Assembly: GCA_033782935.1 (NCBI GenBank)
Contig: JAWQEG010000062.1
Coordinates: forward strand, 10,868,001 to 10,932,000
DNA: 64,000 bases
Direction of reading: 5' to 3'
Source: Petrolisthes cinctipes
Lineage: Eukaryota > Arthropoda > Malacostraca > Decapoda > Porcellanidae
Shown here: piece after piece, positions 1 through 13,397 of the stretch
How the letters are laid out: every line of letters begins with the position of its first letter
How positions within the stretch are numbered: the stretch's first letter is position 1
Notes under the pieces: model-generated
Told to the model about the DNA's origin: nothing
Database searches by the model: none
What the model saw: the letters and a program-made list of their open reading frames with translations, nothing else
Position numbers and translations under genes: made by a program

Positions 1-176
1 TAGGCATGTACAAATAGCTTCTGGAACCCAAAAATATCGAATTTTCGGGGTTTTGAGCCAGAATTTGGGATATAACCGGGTACAGAGGATGCATGCACAT
101 ATCGACTTTTGCACCTAAAATATCGATTTTGAGAATGTTTTGGGTCTGTATCTTGAAAACATTCTAGCAAGGAGTT
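1..176 (+). repeat. First monomer of the window, reference phase for the 176-bp unit
   Basis: The window opens on the monomer start, so bases 1-176 give a convenient phase. The monomer is a cryptic dimer: the consensus halves 1-88 and 89-176 share 60 of 88 columns without gaps. Matching landmarks sit exactly 88 apart: 'gcatg' at 4 and 92, 'aaaatatcga' at 31 and 119, and 'gttttg.gcctg' at 51 and 139. A TATAAA hexamer lies at 72-77 and an 8-bp palindrome, tgcatgca, at 91-98. This copy differs from the consensus by scattered substitutions such as 'acaaatagctt' for 'acagatcgctt'. The next start is one unit downstream with 'gttgcatgtac'. Confidence 0.85.
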
Positions 177-1237
177 GCATGTACAGATCGCTTCTGGGAC
201 CCAAAAATACCGAATTTTCTGGTGTTTTGAACCTGAATTTATTTGGGATATACACGGGTACAGAAGATGCATACACATATTGACTTTGTGCACCTAAAAT
301 ATAGATTTTCAGCATGTTTTGAGCCTGTATTTTGAAAATACTTTAACACGGAGAAGGCATGTACAGATCGCTTCTGGAACCCAAAAATATCGAATTTTCG
401 GGGGTTTTGAGCCAGAATTTGGGATATAAACGGGTCCAGAGGATGCATGCACATATCGACTTTTTTCACCTAAAATATCGATTTTGAGAATGTTTTGGGT
501 CTGTATCTTGAAAACATTCTAGCAAGGAGTAGGCATGTACAGATCGCTTCTGGGACCCAAAAGTACCGAATTTTCTGGTGTTTTGAACCTGAATTTATTT
601 GGGATATACACGGGTACAGAAGATGCATACACATATTGACTTTGGGCACCTAAAATATAGATTTTCAGCATATTTTGAGCCTGTATTTTGAAAATACTTT
701 AACACGGAGAAGAAATGTACAGATCGCTTCTGGGACCCAAAAATGTCGAATTTTCGGATGTTTTGAACCTGAATTTGAGATATAAACGGGTACAGAAGAT
801 GCATGCACATATCGACTTTTTGCACATAAAATATCGATTTTGAGCATGTTTTGGGACTGTATCTTGAAAACATTCTAGCAAGAAGTAGGCATGTACAGAT
901 TGCTTCTCGGACCCAAAAATATCGAATTTTCGAATGGTTTGAACCTGAATTTGGGATATAGACGGGTACAGAAGATGCATACACATATGGACTTTGGGCA
1001 GCTAAAATATCGATTTTCAGCATGTTTTAGGCTTGTATTTTGAAAATACTCTAACACGGAGTAGACATGTACAGATCGCTTTTGGGACCCAAAAATGTCG
1101 AATTTTCGGATGTTTTGAACCTGAATTTGAGATATAAACGGGTACAGAAGATGCATGCACATATCGACTTTTTGCACCTAAAATATCGATTTAGAGCATG
1201 TTTTGGGTCTGTATCTTGAAAACATTCTAGCAAGGAG
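1..1237. repeat. Left-edge monomers, including the 180-bp 'attt' insertion type
   Basis: About seven monomers. Three carry 'gaatttatttgggata' (near 236, 592 and 1300) in place of 'gaatttgagata', a 4-bp gain that makes 180-bp units. The same type recurs near 5,886 and 6,241. Positions 239-550 match 5,889-6,200 at an offset of 5,650, while the sequence after 1,238 matches at 4,942. The 708-bp difference is four monomers, so this stretch contains an internal four-unit gain or loss relative to the later copy. Confidence 0.7.
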
Positions 1238-4061
1238 TAGGCATGTACAGATCGCTTCTGGGACCCAAAAATACAGAATTTTCTGGTGTTTTGAACCTGA
1301 ATTTATTTGGGATATACACGGGTACAGAAGATGCATACACATATTGACTTTGGGCACCAAAAATATAGATTTTTAGCATGTTTTAAACCTGTATTTTGAA
1401 AATACTTTAACACGGAGAAGGCATGTACAGATCGCTTCTGGGACCCAAAAAATATCGAATTTTCGGATGTTTTGAACCTGAATTTGAGATATAAACGGGT
1501 ACAGAAGATGCATGCACATATCGACTTTTTGCACCTAAAATATCGATTTTGAGCATGTTTTGGGACTGTATCTTGAAAACATTCTAGCAAGAACTAGGCA
1601 TGTACAGATTGCTTCTGGGACACAAAAATATCGAATTTTTGTGTATTTTGAGCCAGAATTTGAGATATAAACGGGTACAGAAGTTGCATGCACATATCGA
1701 CTTTGGGCACCCAAAATATCGATTTTTAGCATGTTCTGAGCCTATATTTTGAAAACATTCTAGCACTGAGTAGGCATGTACAGATCTCTTCTGGGACCCA
1801 AAAATATTGAATTTTCGGGAGTTTTGAGCCTGAATTTGAGATATAACCGGGTACAGAAGATGCATGCACATATCGACTTTTTGCACTTAATTAAAATATC
1901 GATTTTGAGCATGTTTTGGGTCTGTATCTTGAAAACATTCTAGCAAGGAGTAGGCATGTACAGATCTCTTCTGGGACCCAAAAATATCGAATTTTCTGAT
2001 GTTTTGAACCAGAATTAGGGATATACACGGGTACAGAAGATCCATACACATATTGACTTTGGGCACATAAAATATCGATTTTCAGCATGTTTTGGGCCTG
2101 TATTTTAAAAACACTCTAACACGGAGTATGCACGTACAGATCGCTTCTGGGACCCAAAAACATTGAATTTTCGGGTGTTTTGAGCATGAATTTGAGATAT
2201 AAACGGGTACAGAAGATGCATGCACATATCGACTTTGGGCACCTAAAATATCGATTTTGAGCATGTTTTGGGGCTGTATTTTGAAAATACTCAAACACGG
2301 TGTAGACATGTACAGATCGCTTCTGGGACACAAAAATATCGATTTTATGGGTGTTTTGAGCCTGAATTTGAGATATAAACGGGTACAGAAGATGCATGCA
2401 CATATCGACTTTGGGACCCAAAATATCGATTTTTAGTATGTTTTGGGCATATAATTTGAAAATATTCTAGCACTGAGTAAGCATGTACAGATCGCTTCTG
2501 GGACCCAAAAATATCAAATTTTCGGAGGTTTTGAGCCAGAATTTGGGATATAACCGGGTATAGAGGATGCATGCACATATCGACTTTTTGCACTTAAAAT
2601 ATCGATTTTGAGCATGTTTTGGGTCTGTATCTTGAAAACATTCTGGCAAGGAGTAAGCATGTACAGATCGCTTCTGGGACCCAAAAATACCGAATTTTCT
2701 GGTATTTTGAACCTGAATTTGAGATATAGACGGGTACAGAAGATGCATGCACATATCGACTTTGGGCACCTAAAATATGGATTTTGAGCATGTTTTGGAC
2801 CTGTATTTTGAAAATACTCTAACACGGAGTAGGCATGTACAGATCGCTTTTGGGACCCAAAAATATCGAATTTTCGAATGTTTTTAACCTCAATTTGGGA
2901 TATAGACGGGTACAGAAGATGCATACACATATTGACTTTGGGCATATAAAATATCGATTTTCAGCATGTTTTGGGCCTGTATTTTAAAAACACTCTAACA
3001 CGGAGTATGCACGTACAGATCGCTTCTGGGACCCAAAAACATTGAATTTTCGGGTGTTTTGAGCATTAATTTGAGATATAAACGGGAACAGAAGATGCAT
3101 GCACATATCGACTTTGGGCACCTAAAATATCGATTTTGAGCATGTTTTGGGCCTGTATTTTGAAAATACTCAAACACGGTGTAGACATGTATAGATCGCT
3201 TCTGGGACACAAAAATATAGATTTTTGGGGGGTTTTGAGCCTGAATTTGAGATATAAACGGGTACAGAAGATGCATGCACATATCGACTTTGGGACCCAA
3301 AATATCGATTTTTAGTATATTTTGGGCGTATAATTTGAAAATATTCTTACACTGAGTAGGCATGTACAGATCGCTTCTGGAACCCAAAAATATCGTATTT
3401 TGGGGGGTTTTGAGCCTGAATTTGGGATATAACCGGGTACAGAGGATGCATGCACAAATCGACTTTTTGCACCTAAAATATCGATTTTGAGCATGTTTTT
3501 GGTCTGTATCTTGAAAACATTCTAGCAAGGAGTAGGCATGTACAGATCGCTTCTGGGACCCAAAAATACCGAATTTTCTGGTGTTTTGAACCTGAATTTG
3601 AGATATAGACGGGTACAGAAGATGCATACACATATTGACTTTTGGCAGCTAAAATATCGATTTTCAGCATGTTTTAAGCCAGTATTTTGAAAATACTTTA
3701 ACACGGAGAAGGCATGTACAGATCGCTTCTGGGACCCAAAAATATCGAATTTTCTGGTGTTTTGAGACTGAATTTGATTTATAAACGGATACAGAAGATG
3801 CATGCACATATTGACTTTAGGCACCTAAAATATCGATTTTGAGCATGTTTTGGGCCTGTATTTTGAAAATACTGTACCACGGAGTAGGCATGTACAGATC
3901 GCTTCTGGGACACAAAAATATCGATTTTTTGGGTGTTTTTGAGCCGGAATTTAAGATATAAACGGGTACAGAAGATGCATGCACATATCGACTTTGGACA
4001 CCTAAAATATCGATTTTTAGTATGTTTTGGGCCTGTATTTTAAAAATACTCTAACACGGAG
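1238..4061. repeat. Large duplicated block, copy 1 (16 monomers)
   Basis: This 2,824-bp stretch recurs at 6,180-9,178 with a constant offset of 4,942 bp. Distinctive shared landmarks include the 4-bp gain 'cacttaattaaaatatcg' (1,884 and 6,826), 'gatccatacacat', the 'gtatgcacgtac' starts, and 'cgtataatttgaaaat'. Identity is high, with scattered single-base differences. It contains one copy of the 5-mer block (1,771-2,652). Confidence 0.8.
1771..2652. repeat. 5-mer HOR block (882 bp), copy 1
   Basis: Five successive distinguishable monomers: one with the TTAA duplication 'cacttaattaaaa', one with 'gatccatac', one starting 'tatgcacgtac', one of the 'gtgtagacatg' type with 'gggacacaaaa', and one ending 'cgtataatttgaaaatattc'. 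The same order recurs at 4,062-4,944 (offset 2,291) and 6,713-7,594 (offset 4,942). The order of variants, not just their presence, is what makes this a higher-order repeat. Confidence 0.78.
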
Positions 4062-4944
4062 TAGACATGTACAGATCGTTTTTGGGACCCAAAAATATCG
4101 AATTTTCGGGAGTTTTGAGCCTGAATTTGAGATATAACCGGGTACAGAAGATGCATGCACATATCGACTTTTTGCACTTAATTAAAATATCGATTTTGAG
4201 CATGTTTTGGGTCTGTATCTTGAAAACATTCTAGCAAGGAGTAGGCATGTACAGATCTCTTATGGGACCCAAAAATATCGAATTTTCTGATGTTTTGTAC
4301 CAGAATTAGGGATATACACGGGTACAGAAGATCCATACACATATTGACTTTGGGCACATAAAATATCGATTTTCAGCATGTTTTGGGACAGTATTTTAAA
4401 AACACTCTAACACGGAGTATGCACGTACAGATCGCTTCTGGGACCCAAAAACATTGAATTTTCGGGTGTTTTGAGCATGAATTTGAGATATAAACGGGTA
4501 CAGAAGATAAATGCACATATCGACTTTGGGCACCTAAAATATCGATTTTGAGCATCTTTTGGGCCTGTATTTTAAAAATACTCAAACACGGTGTAGACAT
4601 GTACAGATCGCTTCTGGGACACAAAAATATCGATTTTTTGGGTGTTTTGAGCCTGAATTTGAGATATAAACGGGTACAGAAGATGCATGCACATATCGAC
4701 TTTGGGACCCAAAATATCGATTTTTAGTATGTTTTGGGCGTATAATTTGAAAATATTCTAGCACTGAGTAGGCATGTACAGATCGCTTCAGGGACCCAAA
4801 AATATCGAATTTTCGGGGGTTTTGAGCCAGAATTTGGGATATAACCGGGTACAGAGGATGCATGCACATATCGACTTTTTGCACCTAAAATATCGATTTT
4901 GAGCATGTTTTGGTTCTGTATCTTGAAAACATTCTGGCAAGGAG
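4062..4944. repeat. 5-mer HOR block (883 bp), copy 2
   Basis: Repeats the five-monomer order of 1,771-2,652 at an offset of 2,291 bp (13 monomers plus 3 bp). The 'ttgcacttaa' landmark is at 4,172 against 1,881. Similarity fades near 4,988, where this copy continues 'ttcgaatggtttgaacc' and the first continues 'ttctggtattttgaacc'. Confidence 0.75.
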
Positions 4945-6179
4945 TAAGCATGTACAGATAGCTTCTGGGACCCAAAAATACCGAATTTTCGAATGGTTTG
5001 AACCTGAATTTGAGATATTGACGGGTACAGAAGATGCATACACATATTGACTTTGGGCACCTAAAATATCGGTTTTGAGCATGTTTTGAGCCTGTATCTT
5101 GAAAAATTTCTAGCAAGGAGTAGGCATGTACAGATTGCTCCTGGGACCCAAAAATATCGAATTTTAGGATGTTTTGAACCTGAATTTGGGATATAGACGG
5201 ATGCAGAAGATGCATGCACATATCGACTTTGGGCACCTAAAATATGGATTTTGAGCATGTTTTGGACCTGTATTTTGAAAATACTCTAACACGGAGTAGG
5301 CATGTACAGATCGCTTTTGTGACCCAAAAATATCGAATTTTCGGGGGTTTTGAGCCTGAATTTGAGATATAAACGGGTACAGAAGATGCATGCACATATC
5401 GACTTTTTGCACCTAAAATATTGATTTTGAACATGTTTTGGGTCTGTATCTTGAAAACATTCTATCAAGAAGTAGGCATGTACAGATTGCTTCTGGGACC
5501 CAAAAATATCGAATTTTCGAATGTTTTGAACCTCAATTTGGGATATAGACGGGTACAGAAGATGCATACACATATTGTCTATAGGCAGCTAAAATATCGA
5601 TTTTCAGCATGTTTTAGGCTTGTATTTTGAAAATACTCTAACACGGAGTATGCATGTACAGATGGCTTTTGGGACCCAAAAATATCTATTATTCGGGTGT
5701 TTTGAGTCTGAATTTGAGATATAAACGGGTACAGAAGATGCATGCACATATCGACTTTGGCACCCAAAATACCGATTTTTAGTTTGTTTTGGGGGTATAA
5801 TTTTAAAATATTCTAGCACTGAGTAGGCATGTACAGATCGCTTCTGGAACCCAAAAATATCGAATTTTCGGGTGTTTTGAACCTGAATTTATTTGGGATA
5901 TACACGGGTACAGAAGATGCATACACATATTGACTTTGTGCACCTAAAATATAGATTTTCAGCATGTTTTGAGCCTGTACTTTGAAAATACTTTAACACG
6001 GAGAAGGCATGTACAGATCGCTTCTTTAACCCAAAAATATCGAATTTTCGGGGGTTTTGAGCCAGAATTTGGGAAATAAACGGGTCCAGAGGATGCATGC
6101 ACATATCGACTTTTTGCACCTAAAATACCGATTTTGAGCATGTTTTGGGTCTATATCTTGACAACATTCTAGCAAGGAG
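4945..6179. repeat. Unphased left-flank monomers
   Basis: About seven full-length monomers between the duplicated blocks. They are recognisable individual subtypes ('ttcgaatgttttgaacc', 'gtatgcatgtacagatgg') but I could not place them in a longer repeating order. Nothing other than satellite is seen. Confidence 0.7.
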
Positions 6180-9178
6180 TAGGCATGTACAGATCGCTTC
6201 TGGGACCCAAAAATACCGAATTTTCTGGTGTTTTGAACCTGAATTTATTTGGGATATACACGGGTACAGAAGATGCATACACATATTGACTTTGGGCACC
6301 TAAAATATAGATTTTTAGCATGTTTTAAGCCTGTATTTTGAAAATACTTTAACACGGAGAAGGCATGTACAGATCGCTTCTGGGACCCAAAAAATATCGA
6401 ATTTTCGGGTGTTTTGAGCCTGAATTTGAGATATAAACGGGTACAGAAGATGCATGCACATATCGACTTTTTGCACCTAAAATATCGATTTTGAGCATGT
6501 TTTGGGACTGTATCTTGAAAACATTCTAGCAAGAACTAGGCATGTACAGATTGCTTCTGAGACACAAAAATATCGAATTTTTGTGTATTTTGAGCCAGAA
6601 TTTGAGATATAAACGGGTACAGAAGTTGCATGCACATATCGACTTTGGGCACCCAAAATATCGATTTTTAGCATGTTCTGAGCCTATATTTTGAAAACAT
6701 TCTAGCACTGAGTAGGCATGTACAGATCGCTTCTGGGACCCAAAAATATTGAATTTTCGGGAGTTTTGAGCCTGAATTTGAGATATAACCGGGTACAGAA
6801 GATGCATTCACATATCGACTTTTTGCACTTAATTAAAATATCGATTTTGAGCATGTTTTGGGTCTGTATCTTGAAAACATTCTAGCAAGGAGTAGGCATG
6901 TACAGATCTCTTCTGGGACCCAAAAATATCGAATTTTCTGATGTTTTGAGCCAGAATTAGGGATATACACGGGTACAGAAGATCCATACACATATTGACT
7001 TTGGGCACATAAAATATCGATTTTCAGCATGTTTTGGGCCTGTATTTTAAAAACACTGTAACACGGAGTATGCACGTACAGATCGCTTCTGGGACCCAAA
7101 AACATTGAATTTTCGGGTGTTTTGAGCATGAATTTGAGATATAAACGGGTACAGAAGATGCATGCACATATCGACTTTGGGCACCTAAAATATCGATTTT
7201 GAGCATGTTTTGGGCCTGTATTTTGAAAATACTCAAACACGGTGTAGACATGTACAGATCGCTTCTGGGACACAAAAATATCGATTTTTTGGGTGTTTTG
7301 AGCCTGAATTTGAGATATAAACGGGTACAGAAGATGCATGCACATATCGACTTTGGGACCCAAAATATCGATTTTTAGTATGTTTTGGGCGTATAATTTG
7401 AAAATATTCTAGTACTGAGTAGGCATGTACAGATCGCTTCTGGGACCCAAAAATATCGAATTTTCGGAGGTTTTGAGCCAGAATTTGGGATATAACCGGG
7501 TACAGAGGATGCATGCACATATCGACTTTTTGCACTTAAAATATCGATTTTGAGCATGTTTTGGGTCTGTATCTTGAAAACATTCTAGCAAGGAGTAAGC
7601 ATGTACAGATTGCTCCTGGGACCGAAAAATATCGAATTTTCGGATGTTTTGAACCTGAATTTGGGATATAGACGGATGCAGAAGATGCATGCACATATTG
7701 ACTTTTGTCACCTAAAATATGGATTTTGAGCATGTTTTGGACCTGTATTTTGAAAATACTCTAACACGGAGTAGGCATGTACAGATCGCTTTTGGGACCC
7801 AAAAATATCGAATTTTCGAATGTTTTTAACCTCAATTTGGGATATAGACGGGTACAGAAGATGCATACACATATTGACTTTGGGCATATAAAATATCGAT
7901 TTTCAGCATGTTTTAGGCCTGAATTTTAAAAACACTCTAACACGGAGTATGCACGTACAGATCGCTTCTGGGACCCAAAAACATTGAATTTTCGGGTGTT
8001 TTGAGCATTAATTTGAGATATAAACGGGAACAGAAGATGCATGCACATATCGACTTTGGGTACCTAAAATATCGATTTTGAGCATCTTTTGGGCCTGTAT
8101 TTTGAAAATACTCAAACTCGGTGTAGATATGTATAGATCGCTTCTGGGACACAAAAATATCAATTTTTGGGGGGTTTTGAGCCAGAATTTGAGATATAAA
8201 CGGGTACAGAAGATGCATGCACATATCGACTTTGGGACCCAAAATATAGATTTTTAGTATGTTTTGGGCGTATAATTTGAAAATATTCTTACACTGAGTA
8301 GGCATGTACAGATCGCTTCTGGAACCCAAAAATATCGAATTTTGGGGTGTTTTGAGCCTGAATTTGGGATATAACCGGGTACAGAGGATGCATGCACATA
8401 TCGACTTTTTGCACCTAAAATATCGATTTTGAGCATGTTTTAGGTCTGTATCTTGAAAACATTCTAGCAAGGAGTAGGCATGTACAGATCGCTCCTGGGA
8501 CAAAAAAGTACCGAATTTTCTGGTGTTTTGAACCTGAATTTGAGATATAGACGGGTACAGAAGATGCATACACATATTGACTTTTGGCACCTAAAATATA
8601 GATTTTCAGCATGTTTTAAGCCTGTATTTTGAAAATACTTTAACACGGAGAAGGCATGTACAGATCGCTTCTGGGACCCAAAAATATCGAATTTTCGGGT
8701 GTTTTGAGCCTGAATTTGAGATATAAACGGATACAGAAGATGCATGCACATATTGACTTTGGGCACCTAAAATATCGATTTTGAGCATGTTTTGGGCCTG
8801 TATTTTGAAAATACTGTACCACGGAGTAGGCATGTACAGATCGCTTCTGGGACACAAAAATATGGATTTTTTGGGTGTTTTGAGCCTGAATTTGAGATAT
8901 AAACGGGTACAGAAGTTGCATGCACATATCGACTTTGGGCACCTAAAATATCGATTTTGAGCATGTTTTGGGCCTGTATTTTGAAAATACTGTACCACGG
9001 AGTAGGCATGTACAGATCGCTTCTGGGACACAAAAATATGGATTTTTTGGGTGTTTTGAGCCTGAATTTGAGATATAAACGGGTACAGAAGATGCATGCA
9101 CATATCGACTTTGGACACCTAAAATATCGATTTTTAGTATGTTTTGGGCCTGTATTTTAAAAATACTCTAACACGGAG
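6180..9178. repeat. Large duplicated block, copy 2 (17 monomers)
   Basis: Second copy of the 1,238-4,061 block at an offset of 4,942 bp up to about 8,800. It is one monomer longer: 8,827-9,002 and 9,003-9,178 both carry the rare 'atatggattttttggg' and are nearly identical over their first 100 bases, and the offset then becomes about 5,117. This looks like a one-unit unequal exchange after the large duplication. Past 9,228 the two regions no longer match. Confidence 0.8.
6713..7594. repeat. 5-mer HOR block (882 bp), copy 3
   Basis: Third copy of the same five-monomer order, lying within the second large block. The TTAA-gain landmark is at 6,823. The offset is exactly 4,942 from copy 1 and 2,651 from copy 2. 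Confidence 0.75.
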
Positions 9179-12100
9179 TAGACATGTACAGATCGTTTTT
9201 GGGACCCAAAAATATCGAATTTTCGGGAGTTTTGAGCCTGAATTTGAGATATAAATGGGTACAGAAGATGCATGCACATATCGACTTTTTTTACCTAAAA
9301 TATCGATTTTGATCATGTTTTGGGTCTGTATCTTGAAAACATTCTATCAAGAAGTAGGCATATACAGATTGCTTCTGGGACCCAAAAATATCGAATTTTC
9401 GAATGTTTTGAACCTCAATTTGGGATATAGACGGGTACAGAAGATGCATACACATATTGACTTTGGGCACATAAAATATCGATTTTCAGCATGTTTTGGG
9501 CCTGTATTTTAAAAACACTCTAACACGGAGTATGCACGTACAGATCGCTTCTGGGACCCAAAAACATTGAATTTTCGGGTGTTTTGAGCATTAATTTGAG
9601 ATATAAACGGGTACAGAAGATGAATGCACATATCGACTATGGGCACCTAAAATATCGATTTTGAGCATCTTTTGGGCTTGTATTTTGAAAATACTCAAAC
9701 ACGGTGTAGACATGTACAGATCGCTTCTTGGACACAAAAATATCGATTTTTTGAGTGTTTTGAGCATGAATTTGAGATATAAACGGGTACTGAAGATGCA
9801 TGCACATATCGACTTTGGCACCCAAAATATCGATTTTTAGTATGTTTTGGGCGTATAATTTGAAAATATTCTAGCACTGAGTAGGCATGTACAGATCGCT
9901 TCTGGGACCCAAAAATATCGAATTTTCGGGTGTTTTGAGCCTGAATTTCAGATATAAACGGGTACAGAAGATGCATGCACATATCGACTTTTTGCACATA
10001 AAATATCGATTTTAAACATGTTTTGGGACTGTATCTTGAAAACATTCTAGCAAGAACTAGGAATGTACAGATTGCTTATGGGACCCAAAAATATCGAATT
10101 TTTGAATGTTTTGAACCTGGATTTGGGATATAGACGGGTACAGAAGATGCATACACATATTGACTTTGGGCAGCTAAAATATCGATTTTTAGCATGTTTT
10201 AGGCTTGTATTTTAAAAATACTCTGACACGGAGTAGGCATGTACAGATGGCTTTTGGGACCCAAAAATATCGAATATTCGGGTGTTTTGAGTCTGAATTT
10301 GAGATATAAACGGGTACAGAAGATGCATGCACATATCGACTTTGGGCACCCAATATATCGATTTTGAGCATATTTTGGGCCTGTATGTTTAAAATACTCT
10401 AACACGGAGTAGACACGTACAGATCGCTTCTGGGACACAAAAATATCGAAATTTTGGGTGTTTTGAGCCTGAATTTGAGATATAAACGGGTACAGAAAAT
10501 GCATGCACATATCGACTTTAGGCACCCAAAATATCGATTTTTAGCATGTTCTGAGCCGATATTTTGAAAACATTCTAGAACTGAGTAGGCATGTACAGAT
10601 CGCTTCCGGGACCTAAAAATATTGAATTTTCGGGTGTTTTGAGCCTGAATTTGAGATATAAACGGGTACAGAAGATGCATGCACATATTGACTTTGGACA
10701 CCTAAAATATCGATTTTCAGCATGTTTTAGGCCTGTATTTAAAAAAAACTCTAACACGGAGTAAGCACGTACAGATCGCTTCTGGGACCCAAAAATATTG
10801 AATTTTCGGGTGTTTTGAGCCTGAATTTGAGATATAAACGGATACAGAAGATGCATGCACATATCGACTTTGGACACCTAAAATATCGATTTTTAGCATG
10901 TTTTGAGCCTATATTTTGAAAACATTCTAGCACTGAGTATGCATGTACAGATCGCTTAAAGGACCCAAAAATATGGAATTTTCGAGTGTTTTGAGCCTGA
11001 ATTTGAGATATAAACGGGTACAGAAGATGCATGCACATATCGACTTTTTGCACCTAAAATATCTATTTTGATCATGTTTTGGGTCTGTATCTTGAAAAAA
11101 TTCTAGCAAGGAGTAGGCATATACAGATCGCTTCTGGTACCCAAAAATATCGAATTTTCGAATGTTTTGAACCTGAATTTTGGATATAGACGGGTACAGA
11201 AGATGCATGCACATATCGACTTTGTGCACCTAAAATATCGGTTTTGAGCATGTTTTGGGCCTGTATTTTGAAAATACTCTAACACGGTGTAGACATGTAC
11301 CGATCGCTTCTTGGACAAAAATATATCGATTTTTTGGGTGTTTTGAGCCTGAATTTGAGATATAAACGGGTACAGAAGATGCATGCACATATCGACTTTT
11401 GCAGCCAAAATATCGATTTTTAGTATGTTTTGGGCCTATATTTTGAAAATATTCTAGCACTGAGTAGGCATGTACATATCGCTCCTGGGATTCAAAAACA
11501 TTGAATTTTCGTCTGTTTTGAGCCTGAATTTGAGATATAAACGGGTACTGAAGATGCATGCACATATCGACTTTGGGCACGTAAAATATCGATTTTCAGC
11601 ATGTTTTGGGGATATATTTTAAGAATATTCTAGCACTGAGAAGGCATGTACAGATTACTTTTGGGACCTAAAAATATCGAATTTTCGGGTGTTTTGAGCC
11701 TGAATTTGGGATATAACCGTGTACAGAGGATGCATGCACATATCGACTTTTTGCACCTAAAATATCGATTTTGAGCATGTTTTGGGTTTGTATCTTGAAA
11801 ACATTCTAGCAAGGAGTAGGCATGTACAGATCGCTTCTGGGACTCAAAAATATCGAATTTTCTGGTGTTTTGAACCTGAATTTGGGATATAGATGGGTAC
11901 AGAAGATGCATACACATATTTACTTTGGGCACCTAAAATATTGATTTTTAGCATGTTGTGGGCCTGTATTTTGAAAATAGTTTAACACGGAGTAGGCATG
12001 TACAGGTCGCTTTTGGGACCCAAAAATATCGAATTTTCGGGTGTTTTGAGCCTGAATTTGAGATATAAACGGGTACAGAAGATGCATGCACATATCGACT

Positions 12101-13397
12101 TTGGACACCTAAAATATCGATTTTGAGCATGTTTTGGTCCTGTATTTTGAAAATACTCTAACACGGTGTAGACATGTACAGATCGCTTCTGGGACACAAA
12201 AATATCGATTTTTTGAGTGTTTTGAGCATGAATTTGAGATATAAACGGGTACTGAAGATGCATGCACATATCGACTTTGGCACCCAAAATATCGATTTTT
12301 AGTATGTTTTCGGCGTATAATTTGAAAATATTCTAGCACTGAGTAGGCATGTACAGATTGCTTCTGGGACCCAAAAATATCGAATTTTCGGGGGTTTTGA
12401 GCCAGAATTTGGGATATAACCGGGTACAGAGGATGCATGCACATATCGACTTTTTGCACCTAAAATATCGATTTTGAGCATGTTTTGGGTCTGTATCTTG
12501 AAAACATTCTAGCACTGAGTATGCATGTACAGTTTGCTTAAGGGACCCAAAAACATGGAATTTTCGGGTGTTTTGAGCTTGAATTTGAGATATAAACGGG
12601 TACGGAAGATGCATGCACATATCGACTTTTTGCACCTAAAATATCGATTTTGATCTTGTTATGGGTCTGTATTTTGAAAAAATTCTAGCAAGGAGTAGGC
12701 AAGTACAGATCGCTCCTGGGACCCAAAAATACCGAATTTTCGAATGTTTTGAACCTGAATTTGGGATATAGACGGGTACCGAAGATGCCTACACATATTG
12801 ACTTTGGGCACCCCAAATATCGATTTTGAGCATGTTTTGGGCATGTATTTTTAAAACACTCTAACATGGAGTAGGCATGTACAGATTGCTTCTGGGACAC
12901 AAAAATATCGAATTTTTGAGTGTTTTGAGCCTGAATTTGAGATATAAACGGGTACAGAAGATGCATGCACATATCGACTTTGGGCACCTAAAATATCGAT
13001 TTTTAGCATGTTTTGGGCCTGAAATTTGGAAATACTTAACACGGAGTAGGCATTTACAGATCGCTTTTGGGACCCCAAAATATTAAATTTTCGGGTGTTT
13101 TGAGACTGAATTTGAGATATAAACGGGTACAGAAGATGCATACACATATTGACTTTGGGCACCTAAAATATAGTTTTTTAGCATGTTTTGGGCCTGTATT
13201 TTGAAAATACTTAACACGGAGTAGGCATGTACAGATCGCTTATGGGACCCAAAAATATCGAATTTACGGGTGTTTTGAGCCTGAATTTGAGATATAAACG
13301 GGTACAGAAGATTCATGCACATATCGACTTTTTGCACCTAAAATATCGATTTTGAGCATGTTTTGGGTTTGTATCTTGAAAACATTCTAGCAAGGAG
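9179..13397. repeat. Left-flank monomers in mixed order
   Basis: About 24 full-length monomers. A two-monomer unit of the 'cacggtgtagacatg' type followed by 'ttttgagtgttttgagcatg' and 'cgtataatttgaaaat' occurs at about 9,706-9,890 and again at about 12,163-12,350, 14 units apart. A related 'ggtgtagacatg' start is at 11,285, five units before the second. Otherwise no clear higher-order phase, and no non-satellite sequence. Confidence 0.7.

Noticed and set aside
91..98. tgcatgca palindrome as a functional hairpin or replication element
   Set aside because: An 8-bp palindrome without a loop is too short to support a hairpin, and it varies freely ('tgcatacac' is common).
2995..3633. 212-residue minus-strand frame, with similar 170-217-residue frames at 7937-8590, 57272-57925 and 23134-23748
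   Set aside because: All are monomer translations in rotating frames, and their starts and ends vary with single-base differences between copies. No coding constraint is visible.
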